DNA of 64,000 bases from Acholoe squamosa (Eukaryota; Annelida; Polychaeta; Phyllodocida; Polynoidae), in contig OX439042.1 of NCBI GenBank assembly GCA_949317995.1, forward strand, positions 20,687,174-20,751,173, given 5' to 3'. Positions 40,501 through 52,394 of this stretch are shown here, piece after piece. Position 1 is the first letter of the stretch. Every line of letters begins with the position of its first letter. Position numbers and translations under genes: made by a program. Below the pieces are notes generated by a model that was given only the letters and a program-made list of their open reading frames with translations, was not told the origin of the DNA and ran no database searches.

Positions 40501-43500
40501 TAGGCAGGGTGGTTTAGTGTGAGTAGTATAGGCAGAGTGGTTTAGTGTGAGTAGTATAGGCAGAGTGGTTTAGTGTGAGTAGTATAGGCAGAGTGGCTTA
40601 GTGTGAGTAGTATAGGCAGAGTGGTTTAGTGTGAGTAGTATAGGCAGAGTGGTTTAGTGTGAGTAGTATAGGCAGGGTGGCTTAGTGTGAGTAGTATAGG
40701 CAGGGTGGTTTAGTGTGAGTAGTATAGGCAGGGTGGTTTAGTGTGAGTAGTATAGGCAGGGTGGTTTAGTGTGAGTAGTATAGGCAGGGTGGTTTAGTGT
40801 GAGTAGTATAGGCAGAGTGGTTTAGTGTGAGTAGTATAGGCAGAGTGGTTTAGTGTGAGTAGTATAGGCAGAGTGGCTTAGTGTGAGTAGTATAGGCAGA
40901 GTGGTTTAGTGTGAGTAGTATAGACAGAGTGGTTTAGTGTGAGTAGTATAGGCAGGGTGGCTTAGTGTGAGTAGTATAGGCAGGGTGGTTTAGTGTGAGT
41001 AGTATAGGCAGAGTGGTTTAGTGTGAGTAGCATAGGCAGAGTGGTTTAGTGTGAGTAGCATAGGGAGAGTGGTTTAGTGTGAGTAGTATAGGCAGGGTGG
41101 TTTAGTGTGAGTAGTATAGGCAGGGTGGTTTAGTGTGAGTAGTATAGGCAGGGTGGTTTAGTGTGAGTAGTATAGGCAGAGTGGTTTAGTGTGAGTAGTA
41201 TAGGCAGAGTGGTTTAGTGTGAGTAGTATAGGCAGAGTGGCTTAGTGTGAGTAGTATAGGCAGAGTGGTTTAGTGTGAGTAGTATAGACAGAGTGGTTTA
41301 GTGTGAGTAGTATAGGCAGGGTGGCTTAGTGTGAGTAGTATAGGCAGGGTGGTTTAGTGTGAGTAGTATAGGCAGAGTGGTTTAGTGTGAGTAGCATAGG
41401 CAGAGTGGTTTAGTGTGAGTAGCATAGGGAGAGTGGTTTAATGTGAGTAGCATAGGCAGAGTGGTTTAGTGTGAGTAGTATAGGCAGAGTGGTTTAGTGT
41501 GAGTAGTATAGGCAGGGTGGTTTAGTGTGAGTAGTATAGGCAGAGTGGTTTAGTGTGAGTAGTATAGGCAGGCTGGTTTAGTGTGAGTAGTATAGTCAGG
41601 GTGGTTTAGTGTGAGTAGTATAGGCAGAGTGGTTAAATGTGAGTAGTATAGGCAGAGTGGTTTAGTGTGAGTAGTATCTAGGCAGAGTGGTTTAGTGTGA
41701 GTAGTATAGGCAGAGTGGTTTAGTGTGAGTAATATAGACAGAGTGGTTTAGTGTGAGTAGTATAGGCAGAGTGGTTTAGTGTGAGTAGTATAGGCAGAGT
41801 GGTCTAGTGGGAGTAGTATAGGCAGAGTGGTCTAGTGGGAGTAGTATAGGCAGAGTGGTCTAGTAGGAGTAGTATAGGCAGGGTGGTTTAGTGTGAGTAG
41901 TATAGACAGAGTGGTTTAGTGTGAGTAGTATAGGCAGAGTGGTTTAGTGTGAGTAGTATAGGCAGAGTGGCTTAGTGTGAGTAGTATAGGCAGGGTGGTT
42001 TAGTGTGAGTAGTATAGGCAGGGTGGTTTACTGTGAGTAGTATAGGCAGAGTGGTTTAGCGTGAGTAGTATAGGCAGAGTGGTTTAGTGTGAGTACCCTA
42101 AATCCCCGGTCACAAGCCGGCCCCGGTCATAAGCCGGGGGGTGAGTTCAGGAAAAAAATAAAAGCCGGTTTTGGGTCAAATTTTTACCATTTTCTCTTTA
42201 ATCTATAGTAAAAAAAAAGTCGGTCATAAGCCGGGGGGGGGGGACTTTGGGAAAAATTTAGAAGCCGGTTTGGGCCCAAAATAGAAAAAAAAAATCCGGC
42301 TTATGACCGGGGATTTACGGTAGTATAGGCAGAGTGGTTTAGTGTGAGTAGTATAGGCAGGGTGGTTTAGTGTGAGTAGTATAGGCAGGGTGGTTTAGTG
42401 TGAGTAGTATAGACAGAGTGGTTTAGTGTGAGTAGTATAGGCAGAGTGGTTTAGTGTGAGTAGTATAGACAGAGTGGTTTAGTGTGAGTAGTATAGACAG
42501 AGTGGTTTAGTGTGAGTAGTATAGGCAGAGTGGTTTAGCGTGAGTAGTATAGGCAGAGTGGTTTAGTGTGAGTAGTATAGGCAGAGTGGTTTAGTGTGAG
42601 TAGGATAAGCATGTCTAGTGATTACGTGTGAGTAGTTACTATAGGCAGAGTGGTTTGTTTTAGGTAACATACTGAAAATAAATACCCCTCTACTTCATGT
42701 ATTAGACACAACCTATACTTGATACTATGTACTATCAGGTCCAACTCGAGCCAGATGTGGAGCAGTAATTTGATGTAATCCTAGCCCTCTAGAAGATCCT
42801 GTAAGATGTCGTGAGTTATACACGGGCAGCTCTTGGAATTAGTACATGCGCCACATAGCTTCACTGAGTAAATTAAAACCGTACAATCATTCACACATTG
42901 ATCATTCCATATTGATTTGAGAATGCGTATCACAATATCCATGGAATTTATGTTCTGATTAACAGCGCCTGGAGGCCTATGTTAAGACAACTGAACATGG
43001 TGTCTTTGGTCTTCTCTATGGCGTCCACCACGAGGGCAATGTTCATGTCATCAGCAGTTCAATTGGCCCTACAGGAAAACCTAAGGAATTCGGTGTAGCT
43101 ACAGACAACTTCCACGATGTCTCACAAGGTATGAATAGCAGTCCGTCAAACTTAGACTAGAAGTGTTATGTCATAGATAAAATTCCGAACTAAAGAAAAT
43201 AGATAAAGTATAAACCTGTAAAGAGTTTACATGTACATTATTTACCATCAATAGATAAATTCTATGATATATAAGATATATGTGGAACTTCAAACGACAT
43301 CATATAATAATTAAAGAAAATCTGTGTTTAAGGTCTGTCCCTGCTTGGTGTGTGGTTCAAGATGAACCAGGGTCATCTATCCCCCGTAGTAAAGCAGGTA
43401 TGGGAGAAGATTGTACCTAAAGACATTATTAAGGTGAGTGCAACTTCTTTATACTCCAATCAATCAATAAATCCAATAAATCTCTTGTATGTAGAGACTT

Positions 43501-46500
43501 TTGCTCACCATAGACTGTTTCATTTGGAGGGAAATTCAATTAAGCATGAGATAAAGAAAGAAGTTGGGATTGCAAACAGTTTCTCTTCATTGACAGGACT
43601 TGTTTGGTGAGGGGCCATGCATTGTGTGGCCAGTGGGAGAACTTGACCTCAAGGAGAACCAGATGTCTGTAGAGGGTGCCGCTAACGGACCTCACCTGTA
43701 CCAGTTAACAACCGGAGATGCGCCTCTTGTAGAGCTACCGGTACAGAGTGTCGCCACAAGTGTACTTGACTCTGCATTACTGTTCCGCCTTCGCTCTCAA
43801 TTCAGCATCGGGTTTGATTACTCAAACAAGAAAGGTATATCTACATTATGTGTACATATTATATAGATGTCTTTTTATTGTTGACATCAAATCACTAATC
43901 TGTGATAAATCATAATTTGCATGGTTTCCTTAGTATGTCCAGTTGGTAAAACTATTACTCTTCATGATTTTGGTAGTCACTCGTGTCTCAGAGGTCTTCA
44001 TAGGTTATCCCACTCTACAATATCAATGGGACTATTTTCACTGATCACTTATTTATTGTTTTCTCAGTTGAACTACGGAATAACATCCTGCAGGCGGTAG
44101 GGTCTGTACAGGACAAGGTCGGGTCTGATCTAGCCGTGTTCCATGTCCAGGACAGCCCAGTACTTCTATCACAGAACCATGCTACTTATGGACCCCTGGA
44201 TGAAGACTCACCCTGTATAGATCTACTGAAACACATTAGTACTGAAGGGGAGGAGGTAACAGAGAAGAAAGGCAAGAAGAGGTCTCCACAAGTACAGGTG
44301 AAACCAGATCTTTTACATTACATAACAAGAAATGCGGTTGTGACCGCGTAAAAAAACGCCTCCCGCCGTTAATGTCGGTATTCAGTAGGCCTAATTTTGT
44401 ATTGTGAGACCTCATCACATGGGGCAAATGCAATCATCATAGTGCACTCCCATACCGCTTCGCGGTACCGCCGCTACGCGGCGTGGGAGGCACTAAAAAA
44501 TATTGATTTTGTTGAGGTCCCATGATATATATCATAACACGACATATCAGCAGAGATGCCACTTTTCCTGGTTTACCAGGAATTCCTGATTTTGATTCCA
44601 AGACTTCTGTATTAAATTATGTTGAATTCCTGGGGAATTTGTGCCCAAAGTCCAGTTTTCCTGGTTTTTGTCGGCCAGTGAGTGGCAACTCTGTATCAGG
44701 TAGATCTAGGAGGGAATGAACATTGATCTAACTAAGTGTAGGGCAAACAGAAATATCACAAATTAATAAAACATACAAAACAACTTGGTATAAGGGATTG
44801 TGCTTGGTTCATTTTATGATTGACATTTCATATTTTCTCCACTTATTACATTAGTCAGTTGTAGCAGTGCAGCTGCTGTTAAAGGCCAGTGGTAAAGTGG
44901 CAGCTTCTAACGGCATAACTTGTGCACCCATCATTCATCACGAACACAGTAAGTGGCTCACAGTCATCATCTATTAGTACTCTGCTATGTCATACTTTGT
45001 GGTATCCTATAGTTCTCTCTTTTGTTGTATAGACATGCCTTCATCCCATCAATCTATTGATTTTTGATATGTTAAATTCAAGTGTGCCTAAATATTTATA
45101 TATCACCAATAGATTACGCTGGGTGTGGTTGTCACACCAGTTAGCTCCAAAATTAACATAAAGTACATGTTGTTTGATACTTAGGAGAGTTTCAGCATGT
45201 GTGTGTTCCTCTGACGCTGGATACTGTGGTACCGATCCTACCTAACGTGCCGCTCGCTAAGTTGTCTGAGCTGCTCGCACAGGCAGTGAGCAGGCAACTC
45301 TCTGTCATGGAAGCCTGTCTACTCACCCACTCAGAGGTCAGTTCTCAGTAATATTCTGTAAAATTATGAGATAATTTATAAAAGAAATTTTTAGAAATGA
45401 CCCCCAGTCCTGTATTACCTATACCTAGTGAAAATAAATGTATGGGTACCCCCTAACTTAACATACATTCATGCTTATGATCTCCATAATTGTTTATGAA
45501 TAGCACCTTACTAAGTGATTCTTCTTTACAGGGTGAGACGTTCCATATTCCAAAAGCTCATCACTTCAAACCAGGTTGTATGGACCATATATGTACGGTT
45601 GTTTATCCTGAGGGTGTGGATGAAGCAAAGTTAGGTAAGAATTCAATTTTGTACGTTATCCTAATGCCTTGTGTATAAGGCGCAGCTTATTCACGAATAT
45701 ATAACCCAAGTAGGACCATTCAAAGTTAGGGATTTTAGATTATAGAACACTATTAAAACCACCAGAATTTGGTCAGAGATGCACCTCACAAGTTCAGCTT
45801 GCATTAGGGGTGGGTCTTATACACAAGGTACAGTGTATTACGGTAACGGTTACCTGTCAGTAAAATGCCCCTGTTATTTTCTTTGAAGATTGTCAAAGTA
45901 ATTACGATTTATGGACAGATGATGCTTAACTTCCATTCTGGTTACAGAGTCATATCGTAAGGGTCTACACCATTTGTTAGGCCTGCCAACAGACCAACCG
46001 CTGCTCCGGAGGAATGTAGCATACAAATTCCCTGGTGATGCAGCGACCGATGGCTATCTTACCAACACACATATTGGACTTCCACTCTCTGCAGGTAGGC
46101 ACAAATTTAAATTAATCATTACTGTTATGTATAAAATACACATCCATGCCATTATCAATGTTAGGCCACACCAAAAAAATAAGTTGGTCTACGGATTTCC
46201 CTCTTCATATTTTCAAGAATGCAATTTTTTTTTTCTTTGAAAAAAATCTTGTCTACGGATTTTGCTCGCCTCACTTTCTGAGAGTTTTCTCTTTGTAGTG
46301 TTTGGCAAAGTTTTTGAAAAATAAAAATTTTGCTCCCGCCTCGTTTTTTCAAGGAGGAAATCCATTGGACAACAAAAATTCTTAAAAAATTAGAAAAAAA
46401 AATTCGCTCGCTCGCTCGCACAATTTTTTCAAAACGAAAATCCGTAGACCAACTTATTTTTTTGGTGTGGCCTTATATATGTGATTGACTAATAGCACCA

Positions 46501-49500
46501 GTGTAAATTGCAGGTCTACCCCGAAATGTGAAACAACTGCATAGTTGTCAAGCAACCTAGGATAAATTCTTGTAATTTGAGAATTAAAGTTTCTTTATTG
46601 AATTTCCTTCTCTTTACAAAACACTGGACAGTCCATATTGACAGTTCTGTACCATGAGAGTGACTGTAACATCAGTATATTATGTTGATAGTGGAGGGCG
46701 GTCGGCAGTACCTGGTTGAAGGCACCTATACATACCATCACTACATGCAGGACCGGTTTGACGATGACAAGTGGGGATGTGCCTACCGCTCTCTGCAGAC
46801 ACTTGTATCATGGCTAAGACATCAAGGCTATACAGAGAAACCAGTACCCAGCCACAGGGATATCCAACAGGTAGAACCTATTCAATATAACAACAAAAAA
46901 TATAAATGTTTGTCGGGATAAATGTACAAGGGGGTTTTCATGTGAAGTTTCCCTAGATTTTCAGAAAATGGTCAAAGAAATAAAATAATTCATAGCTTTT
47001 ATTTAAAGTGTTTTATTGGGTCTAATAACACAATACAATTAAAAGAGAGTAAACTAATAACCCTAGCCTGGGCGCTTTGCCCTACTTACGCTAGGACCCA
47101 AGTTCTACTGAATGGATTTTCAAAATGCATAAAGCTAAGTGTAGCTTGGGCCCCAGACCCCCCAGAGCCCCCTTATGTCTTATTATGACTTAGGGGGCAT
47201 GTAGCATATCAATATAAAGGTCTTGGTGTCCCTCTTGTGGATTCAGGGAGAACTAAATCCCTGCATATAAGATGCGCCTTATACACGGGAGATTAAGATT
47301 GTATGTCGAATTGCATTGATCAGGAATTCAATTCGGCTCTTTCCAGCAGTTAAGCAGTTGCGGGGTTGGGGCGGGTTGGTAGATATATGTAGCTTAATAC
47401 ATTATGATTTGCAATATTTGACTTTCTGGTATGTAAAAGCTGGTGTTTGTCAATCTTTTCCCCAGGCATTAGTAGACATGGGTGATAAACAGCCGAACTT
47501 TGTTGGATCTCGGCAATGGATTGGATCAACAGAAGTCAGCTTTGTTCTGGACCACTTGTTTGAGGTGGGTATAAGGACAGGCAGAATCGACAGTCATTTG
47601 TGAGCGTTTTTTGTTGTGATTGTCCGGTACACTTGTTTGAGTTTTTGTCAAGTAAATTCAACCCGAGGGGAAAGACAGCGTCTCTCCTCTCGACAGTCTA
47701 TTCTTTAATATAGCCCTATTTTCATAGATCTATTAAACCTTGAACCTCCATTTGATCCGCGATACCACAGATTACATAATACTAAACATGTCTATGATTA
47801 ATTTGTAGGTTTCTTCCAAAATTTTGTTTGTGAGTAGTGGGGCCGAGATGGCGTCAAAAGCCAGAGAGCTGGCCTTACACTTTGAGAAGCAAGGATCGCC
47901 AGTCATGATTGGTAAGGAATACATCTGTAATGGTTCGGGTCTTTCTAACCAAAGGGGTTCGGGTCTTGTGATTCGAAAGGAAAGACAAAGACAGTATTCC
48001 GAGTGTATGCCAACGGTTTTATTATGCTTTACACCTTCCGGTTACCCTTGTGAGTACATGGTTAGGATAACATGGTATCTACATGTATTATGCATGGAGG
48101 CCTACATGGCCTCTGACTGGCAGGTGAGCGCAGAGCCTTTTATAGGGATGCTCCCGGTTTGTCGCCAGGTGTCCCACGGACCCATACTGGTCCCAGAGTT
48201 AAGTACTAGCGTCCTAGACTCTGGTCTTCTGCCCTATGTCTGATGGGAAGGGACAGGAAAGTAGTCCTTGTTGGTATGGGTGAAACACTAGAGGGGGCTG
48301 TGGTTCTGAGGAGTGGGTAAGGACTGATCTTGATGTTGTAAATGAGGTGGGGACTTTACACCCTGTATGCACCCTGTCCACAATAGGGTAGTGGTTAGAA
48401 AGCTGGAATCATAATGCAGGGTAACTGAGTTCTATTCTCACCAGATTTTTTTTTCATTGAACCAAAAGGGTTTTTTGTGCTGCCAATTTTTAGGTTTTCA
48501 TTTCATTTTGCTCTGCTGCTCTTACCAGGCATGTATAACTGCTCAAAGAAACTAAGATATACATAGCAGAGGTGATGTTTTTGGTTATGTCATAATAGAT
48601 CTATACATTTCTTACAAAAAATCATAGTATTGACTTGGTGGGCCTATGGTGACTTGAACCCACTGCCCTCACATTGGGAGTCCAACCCTCTACTGCATGA
48701 GCTAGCGGGACTGTTGTTGATTTGTGGTAGACAATCTCCTTATATTCCCAAATTGGTCTTCAGCTCAAGTTCTATCTAGCTGAATGCCTAGTCACAGGGT
48801 GATTGGGTATGGTATAATTATGTTGTTGTCACGTAAGTATATTAGGTGAAACCTCTATACTGCTGGGACAGTGCACACCTGTACCACTGCACCTACTAGT
48901 ATACGCAGGTATGACACAATACATGTATTGGGCTGTAATAAAAATAGGGTCTACTTCTTGTGTTGCCCAATTATATGTGCATCTAATTAGCCAGTACAGG
49001 CTCTATCCCACAATGCAGGGCGCAGAAGATCAGGGGTTACTAGGAGTGAGCTAGTGACACCTGGTATCAGGTTGCCACGGACCCGGATAGGTGCTGCCAC
49101 CTACCCGGAACCTCAGGAACACCAAGCGACAGGTCTCACCCGCCACACCAGATGGCACCAGTTAGTATTAAACCTCTACACATCTATATGTAAAAAAAAA
49201 TTTTTTTTTTTCATTGAGCTCAGCTAGAGATTGGTAGCTACTAGTAATTCTGTATCAACGCTGATAAAATTCTTGTTTCATATCAGTTATTCGAATTGGC
49301 TCATTCTTTTTTTCATAAATCTCATATCCTAATTTTGAGTTTTAAAGGTGACAGGTAAATTGTTGTTGCCATTCTTACAGGTGGAGGAGTGTTGGCACAC
49401 ACCATCCTAGGGGTAGACTTTAATGATGTTACTGGAGACGTCAAGTTCCTCATTCTAGACCCCCACTACACAGGGGCCGAGGATCTTCAAGTTATTCAAG

Positions 49501-49793
49501 ATAAGGTGAGATAAGCCACTTTTCATCTGATTCATGTAATTCAAGAACCTCGTATGTAAAGTACTTGCCTCTGATCTCGTGTTAAATAACAGGCTGATGA
49601 GTAGTTTTCAATCGCTTAGAATTATATATAACCAGTGCCATATATTGTAGTCAGTACGTTATTGGTTGATGTACATGTTGTATAATGATAATGTCTTGTA
49701 TTTCAGGGCTGGTGTGGCTGGAAGGGGCCGAACTTCTGGGACCAGAACGCCTACTACAATATGTGCATGCCACAGCGTCCTAAAATGATCTGA
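37513..49793 (+). CDS. UFSP2: UFM1-specific protease 2
   Basis: Cysteine protease that matures the ubiquitin-like protein UFM1 and removes it from targets, mostly at the endoplasmic reticulum. Exons: 37513-37548, 42966-43128, 43333-43433, 43597-43834, 44068-44297, 44855-44948, 45185-45336, 45532-45634, 45948-46094, 46692-46870, 47466-47564, 47809-47911, 49381-49505, 49707-49793; all junctions fit, 618 residues. The N-terminal part (residues 13-400) is the extended, MPN-like substrate region typical of invertebrate UFSP2; human has 469 residues. The C-terminal peptidase C78 domain has [16 protein letters not shown] with catalytic C451, [13 protein letters not shown], and [14 protein letters not shown] with D575 and H577. 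It ends MPQRPKMI. Exon 1 (12 codons) is a prediction from phase, donor and start only; intron 1 is 5.4 kb and carries a large minisatellite. Confidence 0.93.
37778..37873 (-). mobile_element. Truncated GGGAGTG-family MITE
   Basis: Only one end is present: GTTAAAAAATGATCATTCCC followed by TTA, with the C-run and CTCAAACCCACC block next to it. The other terminus is missing. Confidence 0.65.
38756..38945 (+). mobile_element. SINE-like dispersed repeat, copy B
   Basis: CTAGCCCACTTATATCTCC, CAGGATGTGTGTGGTGCACA, TATGCGCGGGCACCGACACA, then GTCGAAATGGCGTTAAACAT and a CTCACTCACTC tail. Same family as 15610-15792 (inverted) and 51925-52105. It lies just before the minisatellite. Confidence 0.75.
39160..42645 (+). 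repeat. 28-bp minisatellite, about 115 copies
   Basis: The unit is GTGGTTTAGTGTGAGTAGTA + TAGGCAGG (last two bases GG or GA), repeated head to tail for about 3.3 kb in UFSP2 intron 1. Variant units (TAGCATAGGGAG, GGTTAAATG, TATCTAGG, GGCTTAG) recur in the same order, showing internal block duplications. A single diverged seed unit lies at 38950-38990 (GTTTAGTGTGAGTACTAG). A MITE interrupts it at 42096-42320. No ORF crosses it. Confidence 0.97.
42096..42320. mobile_element. MITE inserted in the minisatellite, 225 bp
   Basis: Ends CCCTAAATCCCCGGTCACAA and TTATGACCGGGGATTTACGG are inverted repeats flanked by TA; removing it rebuilds an intact 28-bp unit (GAGTA/GTATAGG with one TA). Internal AAGCCGG motifs repeat in both orientations. 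Confidence 0.88.
46164..46472. mobile_element. MITE with GGCCACACC ends, 309 bp
   Basis: Left GGCCACACCAAAAAAATAAG and right CTTATTTTTTTGGTGTGGCC are perfect inverted repeats, extended by TTGGTCTACGGATTT / AAAATCCGTAGACCAA, and flanked by TTA. It lies in UFSP2 intron 9. The TTA duplication suggests PIF/Harbinger mobilisation. Confidence 0.88.
46950..47303. mobile_element. Diverged copy of the CCGTAATCTCCCGC MITE family
   Basis: Shares with 60251-60541 the blocks GTTCTACTGAATGGATTTTC, GCTTGGGCCCCAGACCCCCC, GGGGGCATGTAGCATATC, AAGGTCTTG, CCCTCTTGTGGAT and the end CTTATACACGGGAGATTA. The ends are degraded. It lies in UFSP2 intron 10. Confidence 0.65.
48382..48444 (+). repeat. tRNA-like sequence (SINE head), plus strand
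   Basis: TAGTGGTTAGAAAGCTGGAA resembles a box A region and GAGTTCTATTC a box B region at the right spacing, followed by a T-rich stretch. Too diverged to fold as a functional tRNA. Confidence 0.4.
48640..48712 (-). repeat. tRNA-derived sequence (SINE head or tRNA pseudogene)
   Basis: On the minus strand: TAGCTCATGCAGTAGAGG (box A), CTCCCAA at the anticodon loop position and GGGTTCAAGTC (box B), in tRNA spacing. The layout resembles tRNA-Lys, but the acceptor stem is poorly paired. It lies inside the solo LTR. Confidence 0.6.
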
Positions 49794-51880
49794 ATTCTGA
49801 GAACTATAATCATCTATGTCAAATTTATTATTGAATGTACGCATTTGCTTACGGATAGATGCGATTATGTCAGCATTTTTGTTGTTGTAAATTAATAGCA
49901 CATACTGTAATCCAGGGCACATAAATCAACCATTATGACACTCCAGTAATTTGGTGGTTTTTCTAGTCTGAAAATGGGGGGGGGGGGCGCTTATTAGAGG
50001 TTGGACACTTATTACGTCGGAAATGGTAAGTATTTTTATATATTGGCTCTGAATTGGAGGGGGGGGGGCTCAATTTAAAATCGAACATGAACAGAAGGTT
50101 TTGTTGAGGGCAATGACTTATGTATTATCAAATAGAAATCAAAAGAATTGCCCACAGAGGTGGTGGTTAAAAGAATGTACTGCATGACAAAAGGGTGCTA
50201 TATTCCAATGCTTTTATAAGATATTTATACTTCCTGTATTCCATTTAACTAGCCTGCCATTGACGATCTGAGTTATTGAATGAATCCAGTGTAAATGTTT
50301 GTAGTCTTTGGTAGGTTGTTTATTTAGGCCATCTAATTCTGATAACTTGGATTACGGGATTTTTCAGCTGCAACTTTGGTCGGGTAGAGGGGAAAAAAAA
50401 GCAAAAAAAAAAAGCTCACACTCCTCGCATGTCACTAACGAAGTAACCCACCGCCAAAAATCTCGATGCCGAATCCGTAATCCAAGTTATTAGAATAAAA
50501 CGGCCTTAGCGAACATACAGAAAGCAGTCAATCAATATGAAATCATTATTGAATAAACACAATAAACAATCAATGCAAAATAATGTTCTCATGACTTAAT
50601 TGGTGTGATCTCTTCCCTGTATATAGCAGGTGTGGGATTTTTTCAAGATATGGGAGAGTAAATTGGGTCATTCTCGATATCTCCACAGATCCATGGAGAA
50701 AATATAATGCAGCAATGTAGATTGCTGATAAATCGAAAAGTGAAAAGCCTGTGATTGGCTCCCATGAGTTGTGCACTCATCCTGTTGCATCAGCACTCCT
50801 TACCCAGGTTATTCGCACCACCAAGCCACTATTCGCATAACTCCTGCCAAAACTGCGCTATTCGCACCACATTGCCAAAAAAGGCGGGAAAGTTGGTACA
50901 TGGATCAACATCATATACCTGCACCATTGGAGGTAAAGAGCGCCTTATGGCTGCCAACTGAGTCTGTACAATATTGACAATTTCTCAAAATTTACAAAAC
51001 TTTGTAATGAAATACCTTTTCCTGCAAGACCCCTACATCTCTTTTAATGGCACTACAAATTCATTAAGTAATTCTGCCTCTTTCATACAAAATTTCCATC
51101 TTTTTTTTAAACTTATTCGCACCACCAAAATGACTGAAAGTGTAGGGCCCCAGAGTGTCTCCTTATAACTCGCTTTTCGAGTTAATGATGAACAACATTT
51201 ATATGGGGGAGGGGGGCGTTCTTGGATACTGAAAAGGATCCATTCCACACAACTCGTCTAAAAAGTCAAATACCATCCAGATAAGGGATTTGCGCACAAT
51301 CTCCAAAACCCAGTCCCATGCTTTCATTTACTGTAATTGTTAGTGTACCCATTCACAAAATCTTAGTTTAGTACAGCATTACGCATTTTAGCCATCATAA
51401 TGCACTGTGTGTACCTGTACCTGTGATGCGGGTGGGCTGCTCACAATTCCTATTATGTATTTGACTCTTTTCTGGTTTGTAATTGTGAATTTGATGGATG
51501 TCTGCAAAGAGCCAGTAGTTTTGAGTGCGGCCAAGTGATTTTTTTTTTTTTTAATTCTTTTTCAAAAACAACCTTCCTATTGGCCTGGATGGCCAATCGA
51601 CTTTCCCCACTACCCGGTACTAGTCTACTGCATCTGGTAGTAAAGGTGTCTTAACTACCGTTGACTTTGTGATCAAAGGAATTTTAAGACTGCAATACTT
51701 TCAATTGTGTTTCATGTGTACCAGTAATCTGAGGCTGCTGCCTGTGTGGCTAAAAAGGTTGAGCACTGTGCCCCCCCCCCCCCATCCCTGTATACGGGTC
51801 CACTCCCTAACTTTTACTGACCACATCAGTGGCTAAAGTGCACCATGTGTCAATCATGCATACCAGCGTACCATATACTG
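49794..51880. other. 3' region of UFSP2 and intergenic
   Basis: A plus-strand AATAAA lies at 50494-50499. Near 49972-50028 there is a G-run followed by GCGCTTATTAGAGG and ATTACGTCGGAAATGGTAA, a diverged end of the MITE family at 34246. No gene recognised. Confidence 0.45.
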
Positions 51881-51881
51881 T

Positions 51882-51924
51882 GCACATCACTTAGTAGCCC
51901 CTTTGAGGCTACTAAGTGATGTGC
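51882..51924. repeat. Perfect 18-bp hairpin
   Basis: GCACATCACTTAGTAGCC and GGCTACTAAGTGATGTGC are exact reverse complements separated by 7 nt. It sits directly before SINE copy C. Confidence 0.9.
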
Positions 51925-52105
51925 TTCCCTAGCCCACTTAAAAGGGTCTATATCTCCTCTTTCCTATCCCCTCCGGATGTGTGTGGTGCACATATGCGCG
52001 GCACTGACACATTCCTCTGTTAAATTATCAACCTGTGAAGCATGGGATAGCCACTTAGTGTTGCTAAAGTGCTGTAAAACACAAATCAATCAATCAATCA
52101 ATCAG
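51925..52105 (+). mobile_element. SINE-like dispersed repeat, copy C
   Basis: TTCCCTAGCCCACTTAAAAG, CTATCCCCTCCGGATGTGTG, TGGTGCACATATGCGCGG and a (AATC)n tail (near 52083-52102). Same family as 15610-15792 and 38756-38945, with a different 3' half. Confidence 0.65.
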
Positions 52106-52394
52106 CGTACCAGCCACGCATTAGACGATAGAATTATGGTAGATCATAATTATTTGCCTCATTGGATTTGGGTATATGATGGCATATAGCATTTATGTCA
52201 TGGCTGATACGATCGTTACTATAGAACAGTACTGGAAATGCTGTATTCAATGGGGAGGATGGAATACAATGTAGCCGTATTCAATGGCTGAGTCACGTGA
52301 CCTGCTGCAATGAACACAGCTAAATTTTGTTGAGTTTCTTTACTTAAAGCTTTCAAACCAGTGTAGCCATGACATAAATGCAAATGTCCACTCA

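Larger units (their letters stand above)
47926..49180 (-). mobile_element. Solo LTR with internal insertion, 1255 bp
   Basis: Plus-strand limits TGTAATGG..CCTCTACA, flanked by the 4-bp duplication CATC (47922-47925 and 49181-49184). On the minus strand it matches the LTR at 3347-3723 at both ends: TGTAGAGGTTTAATAC and GTGGCGGGTGAG at the start, a CTATAAAAGG promoter, AATAAAACCGTTGGCATACA and AAGACCCGAACCCC at the end. About 830 bp in the middle (roughly 48230-49055) are absent from the other LTR and contain tRNA-like sequences. No internal coding region, so it is a solo LTR in UFSP2 intron 12. Confidence 0.85.

Noticed and set aside
39160..42645. CRISPR array
   Set aside because: Units are contiguous 28-bp tandem repeats without unique spacers, in eukaryotic intron sequence.
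44440..44495. CG-rich palindromic stretch in UFSP2 intron 5
   Set aside because: TACCGCTTCGCGGTA-type self-complementarity is short, and no target duplication or partner copy was found in the window.
48640..48712. Functional tRNA gene
   Set aside because: Boxes A and B are present but the acceptor stem does not pair well and it lies within an LTR; better read as a SINE head or pseudogene.
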